A stretch of DNA of 64,000 nt from Luteolibacter sp. SL250 (lineage in GTDB: Bacteria > Verrucomicrobiota > Verrucomicrobiia > Verrucomicrobiales > Akkermansiaceae). The position numbers and the translations under genes are program-made. Below are positions 55,613 through 63,993 of the stretch, piece by piece. The stretch covers positions 4,402,001 to 4,466,000 of the forward strand of contig NZ_CP113054.1 in assembly GCF_026625605.1 (NCBI RefSeq). The letters are read 5' to 3'. The notes under the pieces are model-generated. The model was given only the letters and a program-made list of their open reading frames with translations, searched no databases and was not told the DNA's origin. Within the stretch, counting starts at the first letter, position 1, and every line of letters begins with the position of its first letter.

Positions 55613-56274
55613 CCATCCACATCCACATGCTCCATCCCGGAGAGATCCGGGCGGACATCCGCTCACTGAATGAAGCGGAACAAACACGTGCCGCCTCCTT
55701 CCGCTTCGAGAATGACGCCCGCCACTGGACCGCCTGCCGCAGCGGCCTGCGTGCCATCCTCGGCCGGGTGCTGTCACTGCCACCGGCGGAGGTCCCGTTG
55801 GTGACCGGCCCCGGCGGAAAGCCGTGCCTTGCGCCTCCCTTCGCCGACACGCACTTCAATCTTTCCCATTGCCGGGACCTCGCGCTGGTCGCCGTCGCGA
55901 CTTTTCCCGTGGGCATCGACGTGGAGCCGGAGAGCCGGGCGCGCGACCTCCTGGGCTGTGAGGAAAGCTTCTGCCATCCGCAGGAGATCGCCGGACTGCC
56001 GGAGGATGAATCCATGCGTGCCGTGGGCTTGCTGGAAATTTGGAATGCCAAGGAAGCGGTTCTGAAAGCCCACGGCACCGGCCTGCTGACACCACCGCAG
56101 TCCTTCGCGGTGAGCTTCGCCGATCCTTCCGCCAGGACGTATTTCCATCCCGAGCTTTCCACCCAGCATATCCAGCGCCTGATCCACCCGGCATTGCGGC
56201 ACCACTCCGCCTTCATCTCATCGCAGCATCCGTACCCCGGCATCATCTACCACATGGAGATCGAAGCCCCGTAA
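55609..56274 (+). CDS. Sfp-type 4'-phosphopantetheinyl transferase
   Basis: A 221-residue enzyme that attaches phosphopantetheine from CoA to the Ser of carrier domains. The Mg/CoA motif VGIDVEPE has Asp104 and Glu106, and the second motif is IWNAKEAVLKAHGTGLL (Glu149 region). NLSHCRDLALVAVA in the middle (the typical His motif) completes the pattern. The ATG overlaps the stop of the termination module (ATGA), which is strong evidence that it serves this assembly line; three carrier proteins in the operon (four domains in all) need it. Confidence 0.94.
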   Translation: MTIHIHMLHPGEIRADIRSLNEAEQTRAASFRFENDARHWTACRSGLRAILGRVLSLPPAEVPLVTGPGGKPCLAPPFADTHFNLSHCRDLALVAVATFPVGIDVEPESRARDLLGCEESFCHPQEIAGLPEDESMRAVGLLEIWNAKEAVLKAHGTGLLTPPQSFAVSFADPSARTYFHPELSTQHIQRLIHPALRHHSAFISSQHPYPGIIYHMEIEAP

Positions 56275-56325
56275 GGTGGACATTTGCCAAGGCTTCTGGC
56301 AAAAGGGCTGCACCGCCCGACCAAC

Positions 56326-57867
56326 ATGCCAGACTTGATCCAGTTCGAATGCCCCTCCTGCGCCTGCACCTTGCGCATCCCGATCGAGCTGGCCGGCCTG
56401 GATGGTCCGTGCCCGACCTGCCAGCAGGTCATCGTCGCCCCGAATCCCTACACCGGCATCGGAGCCTATCTGGCGGTGGCGGTGTTGAATCCGGTGCCCC
56501 AGGGACCTCCGGAACCGGAGTCCGATCCCTATGCTCCTGCATTCGCGGATCCCCAGCCACCGCAGAGGCTGCAGCTCGATCCCCTGCCGCAACCTCCTTC
56601 CGAGCCGTCGTTTGATCCCGTGGTCCGGCTGGAACCACAGCCGGAACCCCAGTTTGATCCCCTGCCCCAATCGGAGCCTCCATTCGCTCCGGAGCCGCAG
56701 CCTCTGCCACCGTTCGAGCCCCAGTTCGATCCTGCCGCCCGGATCGAGCCCGAACCACCACCCCGGTTTGCGGAGACGGAACACCTTCCCGTCCCATCGC
56801 CGGAAAACCAACCTTTCCCGGACCGTCTGATTGTTCCACACCGGGAGCCAACCCAATCCCCATCCACGCCGCGCCCTTCCCACTTTGATGATCTGCCCCC
56901 CGCTCAGGCAGCCCCGACGGGCAGCAGGAAAGGCCTCATCTTCGGAGCACTGGTGATCCTGATGGTCGCCGTGGCAGGTGCGGCCTTCTTCTTGAAAGAC
57001 GAACTTTTCCGGTCCGCCGAGCTGGATGCCCCGCTGGCGGTGCCACCTCCCCGCGTCCCGCCGCCACCGTCCATCCCTTCCATCAACCCGCCCGCCTCCG
57101 ACCCGAATCCAACTCCCACCGCGGATCCCGCTCCTCCGGCGGCCCCAGCCGGGAAAGCGGCGGCCGAGCCTCCGCCAAAGGAATCCCCACCGTCAGCCGA
57201 TGCTCCGGCTCCGAAGGAACCCACGAAAGTCATCACCGCCGCGGAAACCACCCTCCGCGCCTTCCTCGAAGCCCCGGACTGGGCCAGCCGCAGCACCTAC
57301 GTACTGGCCCCCGAGAGTGTCCGCCCGAAGATGGAAGCCTATGCGAAGGACAATCCCGATGGCCCCACCCCCTTCGAATCCTTCGCCGTGAAACATTCCC
57401 AGGTGGACGAGGAAACCGGATCCACCCTCTTTGTCTTCCAGGTGGAAGCTCCCGGAACTCCCGGCGGCATCCCCGTGGCGATTCTGGAGACCCCGAAAGG
57501 TTGGCTGGTCGATTGGGAGTCCTTCGTCGAGTTCCGGGACGACCAGTTCAAGCACTTCACCGAAGGTCCGGTTGATCTCAAGGGCGACTTCCATCTCATC
57601 GTCACCGCCCCACAAGGCCCTCCCGGAACCGCCCAGGAGAACGAAAATTTCGCCGGGTTCACCCTCGCCCCTCCCCTGCCTGACCGGCAGCGCACCGCCT
57701 TCGTCAGAAAGACCAGCCCCGCCTACCAGCAACTGAAGGAAGCCACCGCGGATGGCCGGATCTTCACCCCCGTGCTGGAAGTCGCCAAACGGAACGCGGG
57801 CGACAAGCAGAGCTACCTCGAAATCCTCTCCATCAAGGCCACCGATTGGCGGCCGACGGCGAAGTAA
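56326..57867 (+). CDS. Zinc-ribbon, proline-rich membrane protein
   Basis: A 513-residue protein with three parts. A zinc ribbon opens it: C-PSC (residues about 9-12) and C-PTC (29-32) with IQFECPSCACTLRI. A low-complexity region rich in Pro, Glu, Phe and Asp (about 55-205) has irregular repeats of the form EPQFDP/PPFEPQ. One membrane helix (about 213-232: GLIFGALVILMVAVAGAAFFL, shown only by its ends) leads to a second Pro/Ala-rich stretch and a globular C-terminal domain (about 310-513) of unknown type. It probably senses or scaffolds at the membrane. It is 51 bp after the phosphopantetheinyl transferase, but nothing shows that it belongs to the biosynthetic operon. Confidence 0.75.
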   Translation: MPDLIQFECPSCACTLRIPIELAGLDGPCPTCQQVIVAPNPYTGIGAYLAVAVLNPVPQGPPEPESDPYAPAFADPQPPQRLQLDPLPQPPSEPSFDPVVRLEPQPEPQFDPLPQSEPPFAPEPQPLPPFEPQFDPAARIEPEPPPRFAETEHLPVPSPENQPFPDRLIVPHREPTQSPSTPRPSHFDDLPPAQAAPTGSRKGLIFGALVILMVAVAGAAFFLKDELFRSAELDAPLAVPPPRVPPPPSIPSINPPASDPNPTPTADPAPPAAPAGKAAAEPPPKESPPSADAPAPKEPTKVITAAETTLRAFLEAPDWASRSTYVLAPESVRPKMEAYAKDNPDGPTPFESFAVKHSQVDEETGSTLFVFQVEAPGTPGGIPVAILETPKGWLVDWESFVEFRDDQFKHFTEGPVDLKGDFHLIVTAPQGPPGTAQENENFAGFTLAPPLPDRQRTAFVRKTSPAYQQLKEATADGRIFTPVLEVAKRNAGDKQSYLEILSIKATDWRPTAK

Positions 57868-57874
57868 TCCGGCC

Positions 57875-58642
57875 ATGAATCTCCGTCTGCCCGTGATCCG
57901 CCTCCTGGCGGTCGTGTTCACCGCGCTTCCCGCGTTGGGGGCGGAACTGAAAATATCCGCCGCCGCCAGCCTGAGCGAGGCGATGACGGAGATCGCGGCC
58001 CTCTACGAAAAGGAACACGGAGAGAAGCCGCAGCTCAACTTCGGAGGGTCCAACGCCCTCGCCCGCCAGATCAGGGCGGGTGCCCCCTGTGATGTCTTTT
58101 TTTCCGCCGACGAAGCGACCCTCAACCAACTCCTGGAGGATAAGCTCCTGCATGAAAACTCCGTCACAAAGCTGCTGGGCAACTCCCTGGTGGTGATCAC
58201 GCCGGTTTCCAGCCCGCTGGTGATCTCTTCCGCCGCGGACCTCGCCTCACCGTCCATCAAGCGCCTGGCTCTGGGGGATCCCGCTGCAGTCCCGGCGGGC
58301 GTTTATGCCCGCAAGTGGCTGGAGGGCCGGCAGCAGTGGGACGCCGTGGCCGGAAAAGTGGTGGCAACGGAGAATGTCCGCGCCGCACTGGCCGCCGTGG
58401 CCTCCACCAATGCCGGGGCGGGCATCGTCTACCGGACCGACGCGATGATCTCCAGGCAGGTCAAAGTCGCCTACGAAGTTCCCACCGACCAAACACCGCC
58501 CATCATCTATCCGGCGGCCGCCACGAAGTCGTCTCCAGATCCCGGCAGGGCCATCCGTTTCATTGCCTTTCTCAGATCCGAACCGTCCTTGTCCATCTTC
58601 GGGAAGCACGGCTTCCGCACTTTTCCAACCGGCGGAAAATGA
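57875..58642 (+). CDS. modA: Molybdate ABC transporter substrate-binding protein
   Basis: A 255-residue exported binding protein. The signal peptide ends near GAE, then LKISAAASLSEAMTEIAALY, NFGGSNALARQIRAGAPCDVFFSAD and GDPAAVPAGVYARKWL, all typical of ModA; the Ser and Ala positions that contact oxyanions are in the AAASL and SNALA loops. It would capture molybdate or tungstate in the periplasm. It overlaps modB (ATGA). It could in principle serve a related oxyanion. Confidence 0.93.
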   Translation: MNLRLPVIRLLAVVFTALPALGAELKISAAASLSEAMTEIAALYEKEHGEKPQLNFGGSNALARQIRAGAPCDVFFSADEATLNQLLEDKLLHENSVTKLLGNSLVVITPVSSPLVISSAADLASPSIKRLALGDPAAVPAGVYARKWLEGRQQWDAVAGKVVATENVRAALAAVASTNAGAGIVYRTDAMISRQVKVAYEVPTDQTPPIIYPAAATKSSPDPGRAIRFIAFLRSEPSLSIFGKHGFRTFPTGGK

Positions 58643-59310
58643 GCGAGGGGGACTGGCAGATCATCCTCTTCACACTGGTCACCGCCGGACTGGCGGTCAT
58701 CTTCGCTCTCCCCGCCGCCATGTGGCTGGCATGGCTGCTGGTGCGGAAGGAATGGTTCGGGAAGTCCCTGGTGGAGACCGTCGCCACGCTGCCGCTGGTC
58801 GTCCCGCCGGTGGCCACCGGCCTGCTCCTGCTGAAGCTGCTCGGCAAAAAAGGCATGATCGGCTCCTGGCTCCACGGGCACTTCGGCATCGAGATCGTCT
58901 TCACCGCAAAGGCCGTGGTGATCGCCCTGGCGGTGATGGTTTTCCCGCTGCTGGTCCGCTCCATCCGCACCGCCTTCGAGGAGGTGCCCAGGATCTATGA
59001 GGAAGCGGGATCGAACTTGGGGAGACGGCCCATCAAGGTCTTCTTCCTGATCACCCTGCCACTCGCCCGCCGCGGGATCATCGCCGGGATCCTGCTGTCC
59101 TTCGCGAGGGCGCTGGGAGAGTTCGGAGCCACCGTGATGGTCGCGGGGTTCATCCCCGGTGTCACGGAGACGCTGCCCCTCGCCATCTACCGGAACGTCC
59201 AGATCGGGAACGACGCCCGCGCGCTCTGGCTGGCCGGCGTTTCCGCCGCCATCGCCTTCGCGGCGGTCTGGATCTCCGCCCGCCTCACCCCGCATCCCCA
59301 CCGGCGCTGA
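58639..59310 (+). CDS. modB: Molybdate ABC transporter permease
   Basis: A 223-residue inner-membrane permease with five or six helices and the ABC-contact loop EEAGSNLGRRPIKVFFLITLP, read as EAGSNLG...FFLITLP (the EAA motif). The front ALPAAMWLAWLLVRKEWFGK and VETVATLPLVVPPVATGLLL are typical of ModB. The start is set by the ATGA overlap with modA. A modC ATPase does not follow: the next gene is an SGNH hydrolase, so the ATPase must be supplied from elsewhere. Confidence 0.93.
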   Translation: MSEGDWQIILFTLVTAGLAVIFALPAAMWLAWLLVRKEWFGKSLVETVATLPLVVPPVATGLLLLKLLGKKGMIGSWLHGHFGIEIVFTAKAVVIALAVMVFPLLVRSIRTAFEEVPRIYEEAGSNLGRRPIKVFFLITLPLARRGIIAGILLSFARALGEFGATVMVAGFIPGVTETLPLAIYRNVQIGNDARALWLAGVSAAIAFAAVWISARLTPHPHRR

Positions 59311-59357
59311 AGCGCATTTTCTTGAAACCGGCCCCAACACAGGATCACCTCAGGGGG

Positions 59358-60653
59358 ATGACCCGCCTCTCCTGGATTCTGCCGATCGTTTTCGCGCTGC
59401 CACTCACCGCCCGCGAAGCCCCCACCCTCCCTCCGGAACTTTCCGACTACGTGCTCGACGCCGCGCCGGAGGCAAAGGAACCGCTTCTGAAGAAAGGTGA
59501 CCGGCTCGCCATCATCGGCGACTCGATCACGGAGCAGAAGCGCTACTCCGTCATCGTCGAAACGTACATCACCGGCTGCCTTCCGGAACTGGAAGTGTCC
59601 GTCCGCCAGTACGGCTGGAGCGGGGAACGGGCCGAAGGGTTCATCAAGCGGATGGAGAATGACGTGCTGCGCTTCAAACCGACCATCGCCACGAGCTGCT
59701 ATGGGATGAACGATTTCCGCTATGTGCCGTTCGACCAGAAGATCGCGGACGAATACCGCAGGAACCAGACCACCATCGTCCAGGCATTCAAGAAAGCCGG
59801 CTCCCGCTTCGTGGTCGGCTCCCCCGGCATCATCGACTCCGTCCCGCACTGGGTGAAGACCGCCAGCGGCACGAAGAAGGACCTCAACCTGAGCCTGTCG
59901 AAGTTCCGCAACGTGGCGCTGGAAGTGGCCAAGGCGGAGGACGTGGGCTTCGCCGACGTCTATCAGCCCATGCTCATCGCCAACCAGGTGGCGCAGAAGA
60001 AATACGGCGGCACCTTCATGGTGGCCGGCAAGGACGGCGTCCATCCCCTGTGGGCCGGCCACACGATCATGGCCTATGCCTTCCTCAAGGGACTGGGCGT
60101 GGATGGCGACCTGGGCACCATCACCTACGACGAGACCTCCGGCAAAGCCATCGCGGTGAACGGCCATGAGATCCTTTCCTCCGGTGACGGCAAGGTGACG
60201 GTCCGCAGCACCAAGCTGCCATTCGCCTGCGCCCTCAAGGAACTGAACAGCGACGACTCCATCACCGCCGCCCGCGCCCTCATCCCGTTCGACGACGAGC
60301 TGAACCGGCTGACCCTGAAGCTGAACAAGCCGAAGGCAGCGTCCTACGATGTGACTTGGGGTGAAACCACCAAGCGCTACACCGCCGCGGAACTCACCAC
60401 CGGCGTTAACCTGGCCAAGGACTTCCCCGTCCACCCCCTGTCCGCACCGTTCAGGAAGATCTGGGAAGCGGTCACGGACAAGCAGGCCTACGAGACCGAG
60501 CAGATCAAGAAACTGGTCCACGGAGCCGAAGGGAAAGCCGACATGGAAGGCACCTTCGAAAAAACCGAAAAGGTGCGCGCGGAGAAAGTCGCCGCCATCG
60601 CCGCGGTGAAACAGCCGGTTGAACACTCCATCGTGATCAAGGCCGCGAACTGA
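59358..60653 (+). CDS. Secreted SGNH/GDSL hydrolase
   Basis: A 431-residue exported esterase-like protein. The signal peptide ends near TAREA. The SGNH blocks are in order: GDSITEQ with Ser56, GWSGERAEGF (block II), CYGMNDFRY (block III, Asn) and DGVHPLWAGH (block V, Asp and His). Such enzymes cleave acyl or acetyl esters of sugars and lipids. After the catalytic domain (to about 265) there is a second part without a known motif, ending in Lys/Glu-rich helices. The start has a good AGGGGG Shine-Dalgarno. A terminator follows 30 bp after the stop. Confidence 0.9.
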   Translation: MTRLSWILPIVFALPLTAREAPTLPPELSDYVLDAAPEAKEPLLKKGDRLAIIGDSITEQKRYSVIVETYITGCLPELEVSVRQYGWSGERAEGFIKRMENDVLRFKPTIATSCYGMNDFRYVPFDQKIADEYRRNQTTIVQAFKKAGSRFVVGSPGIIDSVPHWVKTASGTKKDLNLSLSKFRNVALEVAKAEDVGFADVYQPMLIANQVAQKKYGGTFMVAGKDGVHPLWAGHTIMAYAFLKGLGVDGDLGTITYDETSGKAIAVNGHEILSSGDGKVTVRSTKLPFACALKELNSDDSITAARALIPFDDELNRLTLKLNKPKAASYDVTWGETTKRYTAAELTTGVNLAKDFPVHPLSAPFRKIWEAVTDKQAYETEQIKKLVHGAEGKADMEGTFEKTEKVRAEKVAAIAAVKQPVEHSIVIKAAN

Positions 60654-60682
60654 GATCCCCGCCGACTGGCTGATTTCCCCGA

Positions 60683-60718
60683 ACCCGCCGGACATCCTCC
60701 GGCGGGTTTTTGTTTTTT
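60683..60718 (+). terminator. Rho-independent terminator after the SGNH hydrolase
   Basis: A perfect ten-base-pair stem, ACCCGCCGGA (60683-60692) with TCCGGCGGGT (60698-60707), loop CATCC, followed by TTTTTGTTTTTT. One of the clearest terminators in the window. Confidence 0.9.
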
Positions 60719-60776
60719 CCCGCCGGAGCAAAATCGACCGCCGGGCATTTCCCGCTTTGCGTTCGGACCCGGGATC

Positions 60777-62255
60777 ATGTCCCCTTTCCGCATGTCGATC
60801 TTCGAGAAAGCGAGGGAGCATGCCATCATCCGCTCCGCGGGGGACACGCTGGGCTGGGACCAGGAAACCTACCTGCCGCCCGCCGCTGCCGGTCACCGCG
60901 CCGACCAGCTCTCATGGCTGGCTTCCCGTGCCCATGAACTGGCCGTCTCCGACGGATGGAAGAAGGACCTGGAAGCCGCCGAAGACGCTGATGACGGCAC
61001 CGACGTGAAGAGGGCCGCCAACCTGCGCGAACTGCGCCGCCAGTTCGACCGTGCGACGAAGCTTCCCGTCGAACTGGTCGCTCGGGAATCCGCGGCGACC
61101 TCCCTGGCCATGCACGCCTGGGCGGAGGCCAGGAAGCAATCCGACTTTCCCGCCTTCGCCCCGCACCTGGACAAGCTGCTGGGCATCGCCCGCGAAAAGG
61201 CGGACCTCTGGGGCTACGGGACGGAGCCATATGACGCGCTGCTGGAAGGGTATGAACGTGCCACCAGCACCGCGGCGGTGGCCGGGCTTTTCGACCGCAT
61301 CGCCCCGTCGCTGAAGGACATCGCCGCTTCCGCCGTGGAAAACTCCCGCCGCCATGCGGTCAGCATTCCCGCCGGTCCGTACCCGATCGAAGCCCAGCAG
61401 AGGCTGAACCAGCGCATCGCGGAAGCCATCGGTTTCGATTTCACCGCAGGCCGCATCGACACCACCACGCATCCTTTCTGCACCACGCTCGGCCCACGGG
61501 ACGTGCGGCTGACGACGCGCTACGACGAGGACGATTTCACCTCCTCACTCTTCGGTGTCCTCCATGAGGCCGGCCATGGCCTGTATGAACTCGGACTGCC
61601 GGAGGACGACTTCGGCCTGCCGTCCGGCTCTGCCGTCTCCCTCGGCATCCACGAATCGCAATCCCGCCTGTGGGAAAACCACGTCGGCCGATCGGATGAG
61701 TTCTGGGAGGCCTGGTACCCGGAGGCCGTCGCCGCCTTCCCCCAGCTCTCCGGGTTCCCTCTGGAATCCTTCCTCCACCACATCCGCCGCGCGGAGTTCT
61801 CCCCCATCCGCGTGGAGGCGGATGAGGCGACGTATGACATGCACATCCTCCTGCGCTTCGGCCTGGAGCGGCGGCTCGTCAGCGGCTCGCTGGCGGTGAA
61901 GGATGTGCCGGAAGCGTGGAATGAGGCATTCAAGGGGCTGTTCGGCTTCGCCCCTCCGGATGACCGCCACGGCTGCCTGCAGGACATCCACTGGTCCATG
62001 GGCGGTCTCGGCTACTTCGCCACCTACTCCCTCGGAAACCTCAACTCCGCCCAGTTGATGGCCGCGGCAAAGGCGGATCCCGTGGTCGCCTCCGCCTTCG
62101 CAAAGGCGGACTACGCGCCCCTCCTGACCTGGCTCCGCAGTGCCGTCCATTCGAAGGGAGCCACCCTCGATCCCGCGGATCTCATGGAAGCCGCCACCGG
62201 CAAGCTCCCCTCTCCGGAAGATTACCTGGCCCACCTCACCGCACGCTATCTATGA
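60777..62255 (+). CDS. M32 carboxypeptidase (Taq type)
   Basis: A 492-residue metallocarboxypeptidase that removes C-terminal residues from peptides. The zinc site is complete: HEAGH with His263, Glu264 and His267, followed by GIHESQSRLWEN with the third ligand Glu. Other M32 signatures are LGWDQETYLPP near the start, DVRLTTRYDEDDF and RAEFSPIRVEADE. There is no signal peptide, so it acts in the cytoplasm. An ATG at 60792 is possible. Its end overlaps tmk (ATGA). Confidence 0.95.
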   Translation: MSPFRMSIFEKAREHAIIRSAGDTLGWDQETYLPPAAAGHRADQLSWLASRAHELAVSDGWKKDLEAAEDADDGTDVKRAANLRELRRQFDRATKLPVELVARESAATSLAMHAWAEARKQSDFPAFAPHLDKLLGIAREKADLWGYGTEPYDALLEGYERATSTAAVAGLFDRIAPSLKDIAASAVENSRRHAVSIPAGPYPIEAQQRLNQRIAEAIGFDFTAGRIDTTTHPFCTTLGPRDVRLTTRYDEDDFTSSLFGVLHEAGHGLYELGLPEDDFGLPSGSAVSLGIHESQSRLWENHVGRSDEFWEAWYPEAVAAFPQLSGFPLESFLHHIRRAEFSPIRVEADEATYDMHILLRFGLERRLVSGSLAVKDVPEAWNEAFKGLFGFAPPDDRHGCLQDIHWSMGGLGYFATYSLGNLNSAQLMAAAKADPVVASAFAKADYAPLLTWLRSAVHSKGATLDPADLMEAATGKLPSPEDYLAHLTARYL

Positions 62256-62854
62256 ACATGGGCACGGGACTCTTCATCGTCATCGAGGGCATCGACGGCA
62301 CCGGTAAATCCACCCAGGCAAAGCGGTTGGCGGAATGGTTCCGCAGCCAGGGACGGGAGGTCGTGCTGAGCCGCGAGCCAACCGATGGCCCGTGGGGTGC
62401 GAAAGTCCGCGAGTCCGCCGCCACCGGACGGCTGGCTCCGGAAGAGGAACTGGAGTATTTCCTCAACGACCGCCGCCAGCACGTGGAGGAACTCATCAAA
62501 CCCGCCCTCTCCGCCGGAAAGGTGGTGATCCTGGACCGCTATTATTTTTCCACCATGGCTTACCAAGGCGCCCGGGGATTCGATCCCGCCTCCATCCGGG
62601 AACGGAATGAAGCGTTCGCACCGCGGCCGGACCTTCTGCTCATTCTGGATCTGGAAGTGGACCAGGCCCTCACCCGCATCGGCGTACGTGGTGACACTGC
62701 GAATGAATTCGAAAAGCGCGAGAATCTCGAATACTGCCGGAACGTGTTCCTTTCCCTGGCGGATGAACCCTTCACCCGGGTGATCCCCACCGGCGGCTCG
62801 CTGGACGAGGTGACCGGCAGGATCCTCTCGGAAATGAACGCCCACCACCACTGA
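62252..62854 (+). CDS. tmk: Thymidylate kinase
   Basis: A 200-residue kinase that phosphorylates dTMP to dTDP. The P-loop is IEGIDGTGKSTQAKRLAEW, the DR(Y/H) motif is DRYYFSTMAYQGARG, and substrate-binding SREPTDGPWG lies in between. The lid region (VRGDTANEFEKREN) contains basic residues. The gene overlaps the carboxypeptidase gene by four bases and converges with the AraC-type regulator 33 bp away. Confidence 0.95.
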   Translation: MNMGTGLFIVIEGIDGTGKSTQAKRLAEWFRSQGREVVLSREPTDGPWGAKVRESAATGRLAPEEELEYFLNDRRQHVEELIKPALSAGKVVILDRYYFSTMAYQGARGFDPASIRERNEAFAPRPDLLLILDLEVDQALTRIGVRGDTANEFEKRENLEYCRNVFLSLADEPFTRVIPTGGSLDEVTGRILSEMNAHHH

Positions 62855-62887
62855 GCCGGAATCCCCCCGCCGGATGGAAGCAAAGGA

Positions 62888-63571
62888 TCAGTCGACGCGG
62901 CGCTCCATCGCCCTGCGGCGGGCACTGTAGCGGTTGCGGTAGGTGCGCGGGCTCATGCCCATGGCCGCGAAGAAATTGCGGTTGAACTGGGACAACGACT
63001 GGCCGCCGAGCTGATCGGAAATCTCGGAAATCCGCAGGTTGGTCGTCAGCAGTTGGTGGGCGGCGACGGCCACCCGTTCATCCCTCAACAGGGAGCGGAA
63101 GGTGCTGCCCAGGATCTTTTCCAGACGCTCGCCGAGATACCCCGGGGAAAGCTTCAGGACACCCGCAACCTCGCCAAGGCTCATCGACTGGCAGGGGTGC
63201 TGGGTGATGAGGGCCCAGGCGGACTTCACCGCGTCCGGCCACTTCTGGATCGGAGCCCTTCCGCAAAGATTGTCGTGCATGGCTTCCAGCATCCGGAACA
63301 CCACCGGCTTCCTCCAGAACGCGGGTGGCAGGCCGGACTCCATCGCCAGCGTCTCATCCACGCGGACCAGGATGCATACCCGTTCCCTGCGCACCGGAAC
63401 CAGCACACTGGTGCGGTCCAACGTCGAGCGCACCGCATCCAGGCTGAACTCCTTTTTGGTGCAGATGATCGCCCCGGGGGCAAGATACTCCAACGCGGCG
63501 ATGTAGGAGTTGAGCGCCGAGAGGGAAGTGGGTTCTTCCAAGGAGGTGATCTTTTGCTGTTCGGAGTTCAT
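62888..63571 (-). CDS. AraC-family transcription regulator
   Basis: A 227-residue regulator. The C-terminal 95 residues carry two helix-turn-helix motifs of the AraC type: MSLGEVAGVLKLSPGYLGE and RISEISDQLGGQSLSQFNRNF (landmark ISEISDQLGG.SLSQFNRNFF..MGMSPRTYR). The N-terminal part (about 1-120) is a ligand or dimer domain that resembles PocR/half-cupin sensors only weakly, and I cannot name its effector. The intergenic region to the divergent winged-helix gene is AT-rich. Confidence 0.9.
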   Translation of the reverse strand: MNSEQQKITSLEEPTSLSALNSYIAALEYLAPGAIICTKKEFSLDAVRSTLDRTSVLVPVRRERVCILVRVDETLAMESGLPPAFWRKPVVFRMLEAMHDNLCGRAPIQKWPDAVKSAWALITQHPCQSMSLGEVAGVLKLSPGYLGERLEKILGSTFRSLLRDERVAVAAHQLLTTNLRISEISDQLGGQSLSQFNRNFFAAMGMSPRTYRNRYSARRRAMERRVD

Positions 63572-63678
63572 AAACCTGTATTTCGGGGAGAACGCGGTGC
63601 TTTTTATAGAGAGTGTTTTTTCATTTGTGAGGCGGAGAAATGCAAAAAAAATCCCGATTTTTACTTCCCCTCATTCTA

Positions 63679-63690
63679 ATGTATATACAT
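63679..63690. promoter_or_regulatory. Palindrome ATGTATATACAT
   Basis: A 12-bp perfect inverted repeat that ends nine bases before the winged-helix gene start, so it overlaps the likely ribosome binding region. It may be an operator for that protein or for the AraC-type regulator. Confidence 0.45.
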
Positions 63691-63699
63691 CATCCGCAC

Positions 63700-63993
63700 A
63701 TGCCATCCACGAAAAAACCTTGGTCTCTGCTCAGCCGTCATGGTCAGGTGCTGATTTTGCTGGCGGGTAACCCGCGTTTGAGAATGACCGATCTGGCGCG
63801 CACGCTGGGAATCAGCGAACGATCCGCCAGATTGCTGGTGGGCTCCTTGCATCGAAGCAACCTGCTCAATATTCATAAAACCGGCCGGAATAACACCTAT
63901 CAGGTGAATTCCTCCGTGCCGCTTCCCAACAGCCTTGAACGGGCGATTCCGCTCGAGTCGATCCTGAAGCTGAGTTCTCATTTCCCGGCGTAG
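63700..63993 (+). CDS. Small winged-helix DNA-binding protein
   Basis: A 97-residue protein with a winged helix-turn-helix over about 10-75: LLAGNPRLRMTDLARTLGIS and ERSARLLVGSLHRSNLLNIHK, read as MTDLARTLGISERSARLLV, with a wing before NTYQVN. This is the MarR/ArsR-like layout in which the second helix is the recognition helix. An ATG at 63640 would add a peptide that is hydrophobic and unlike a DNA-binding domain, so 63700 is preferred. It lies divergently from the AraC-type gene and may regulate it. Confidence 0.75.
   Translation: MPSTKKPWSLLSRHGQVLILLAGNPRLRMTDLARTLGISERSARLLVGSLHRSNLLNIHKTGRNNTYQVNSSVPLPNSLERAIPLESILKLSSHFPA

Noticed and set aside
53225-55783. Antisense frame of 852 residues across the termination module
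   Set aside because: It lies opposite clear NRPS domains, is full of Gly, Arg and His, and has no known domain.
59187-60896. Antisense frame of 569 residues across the SGNH hydrolase
   Set aside because: It crosses the terminator at 60683-60718 and mirrors the hydrolase gene.
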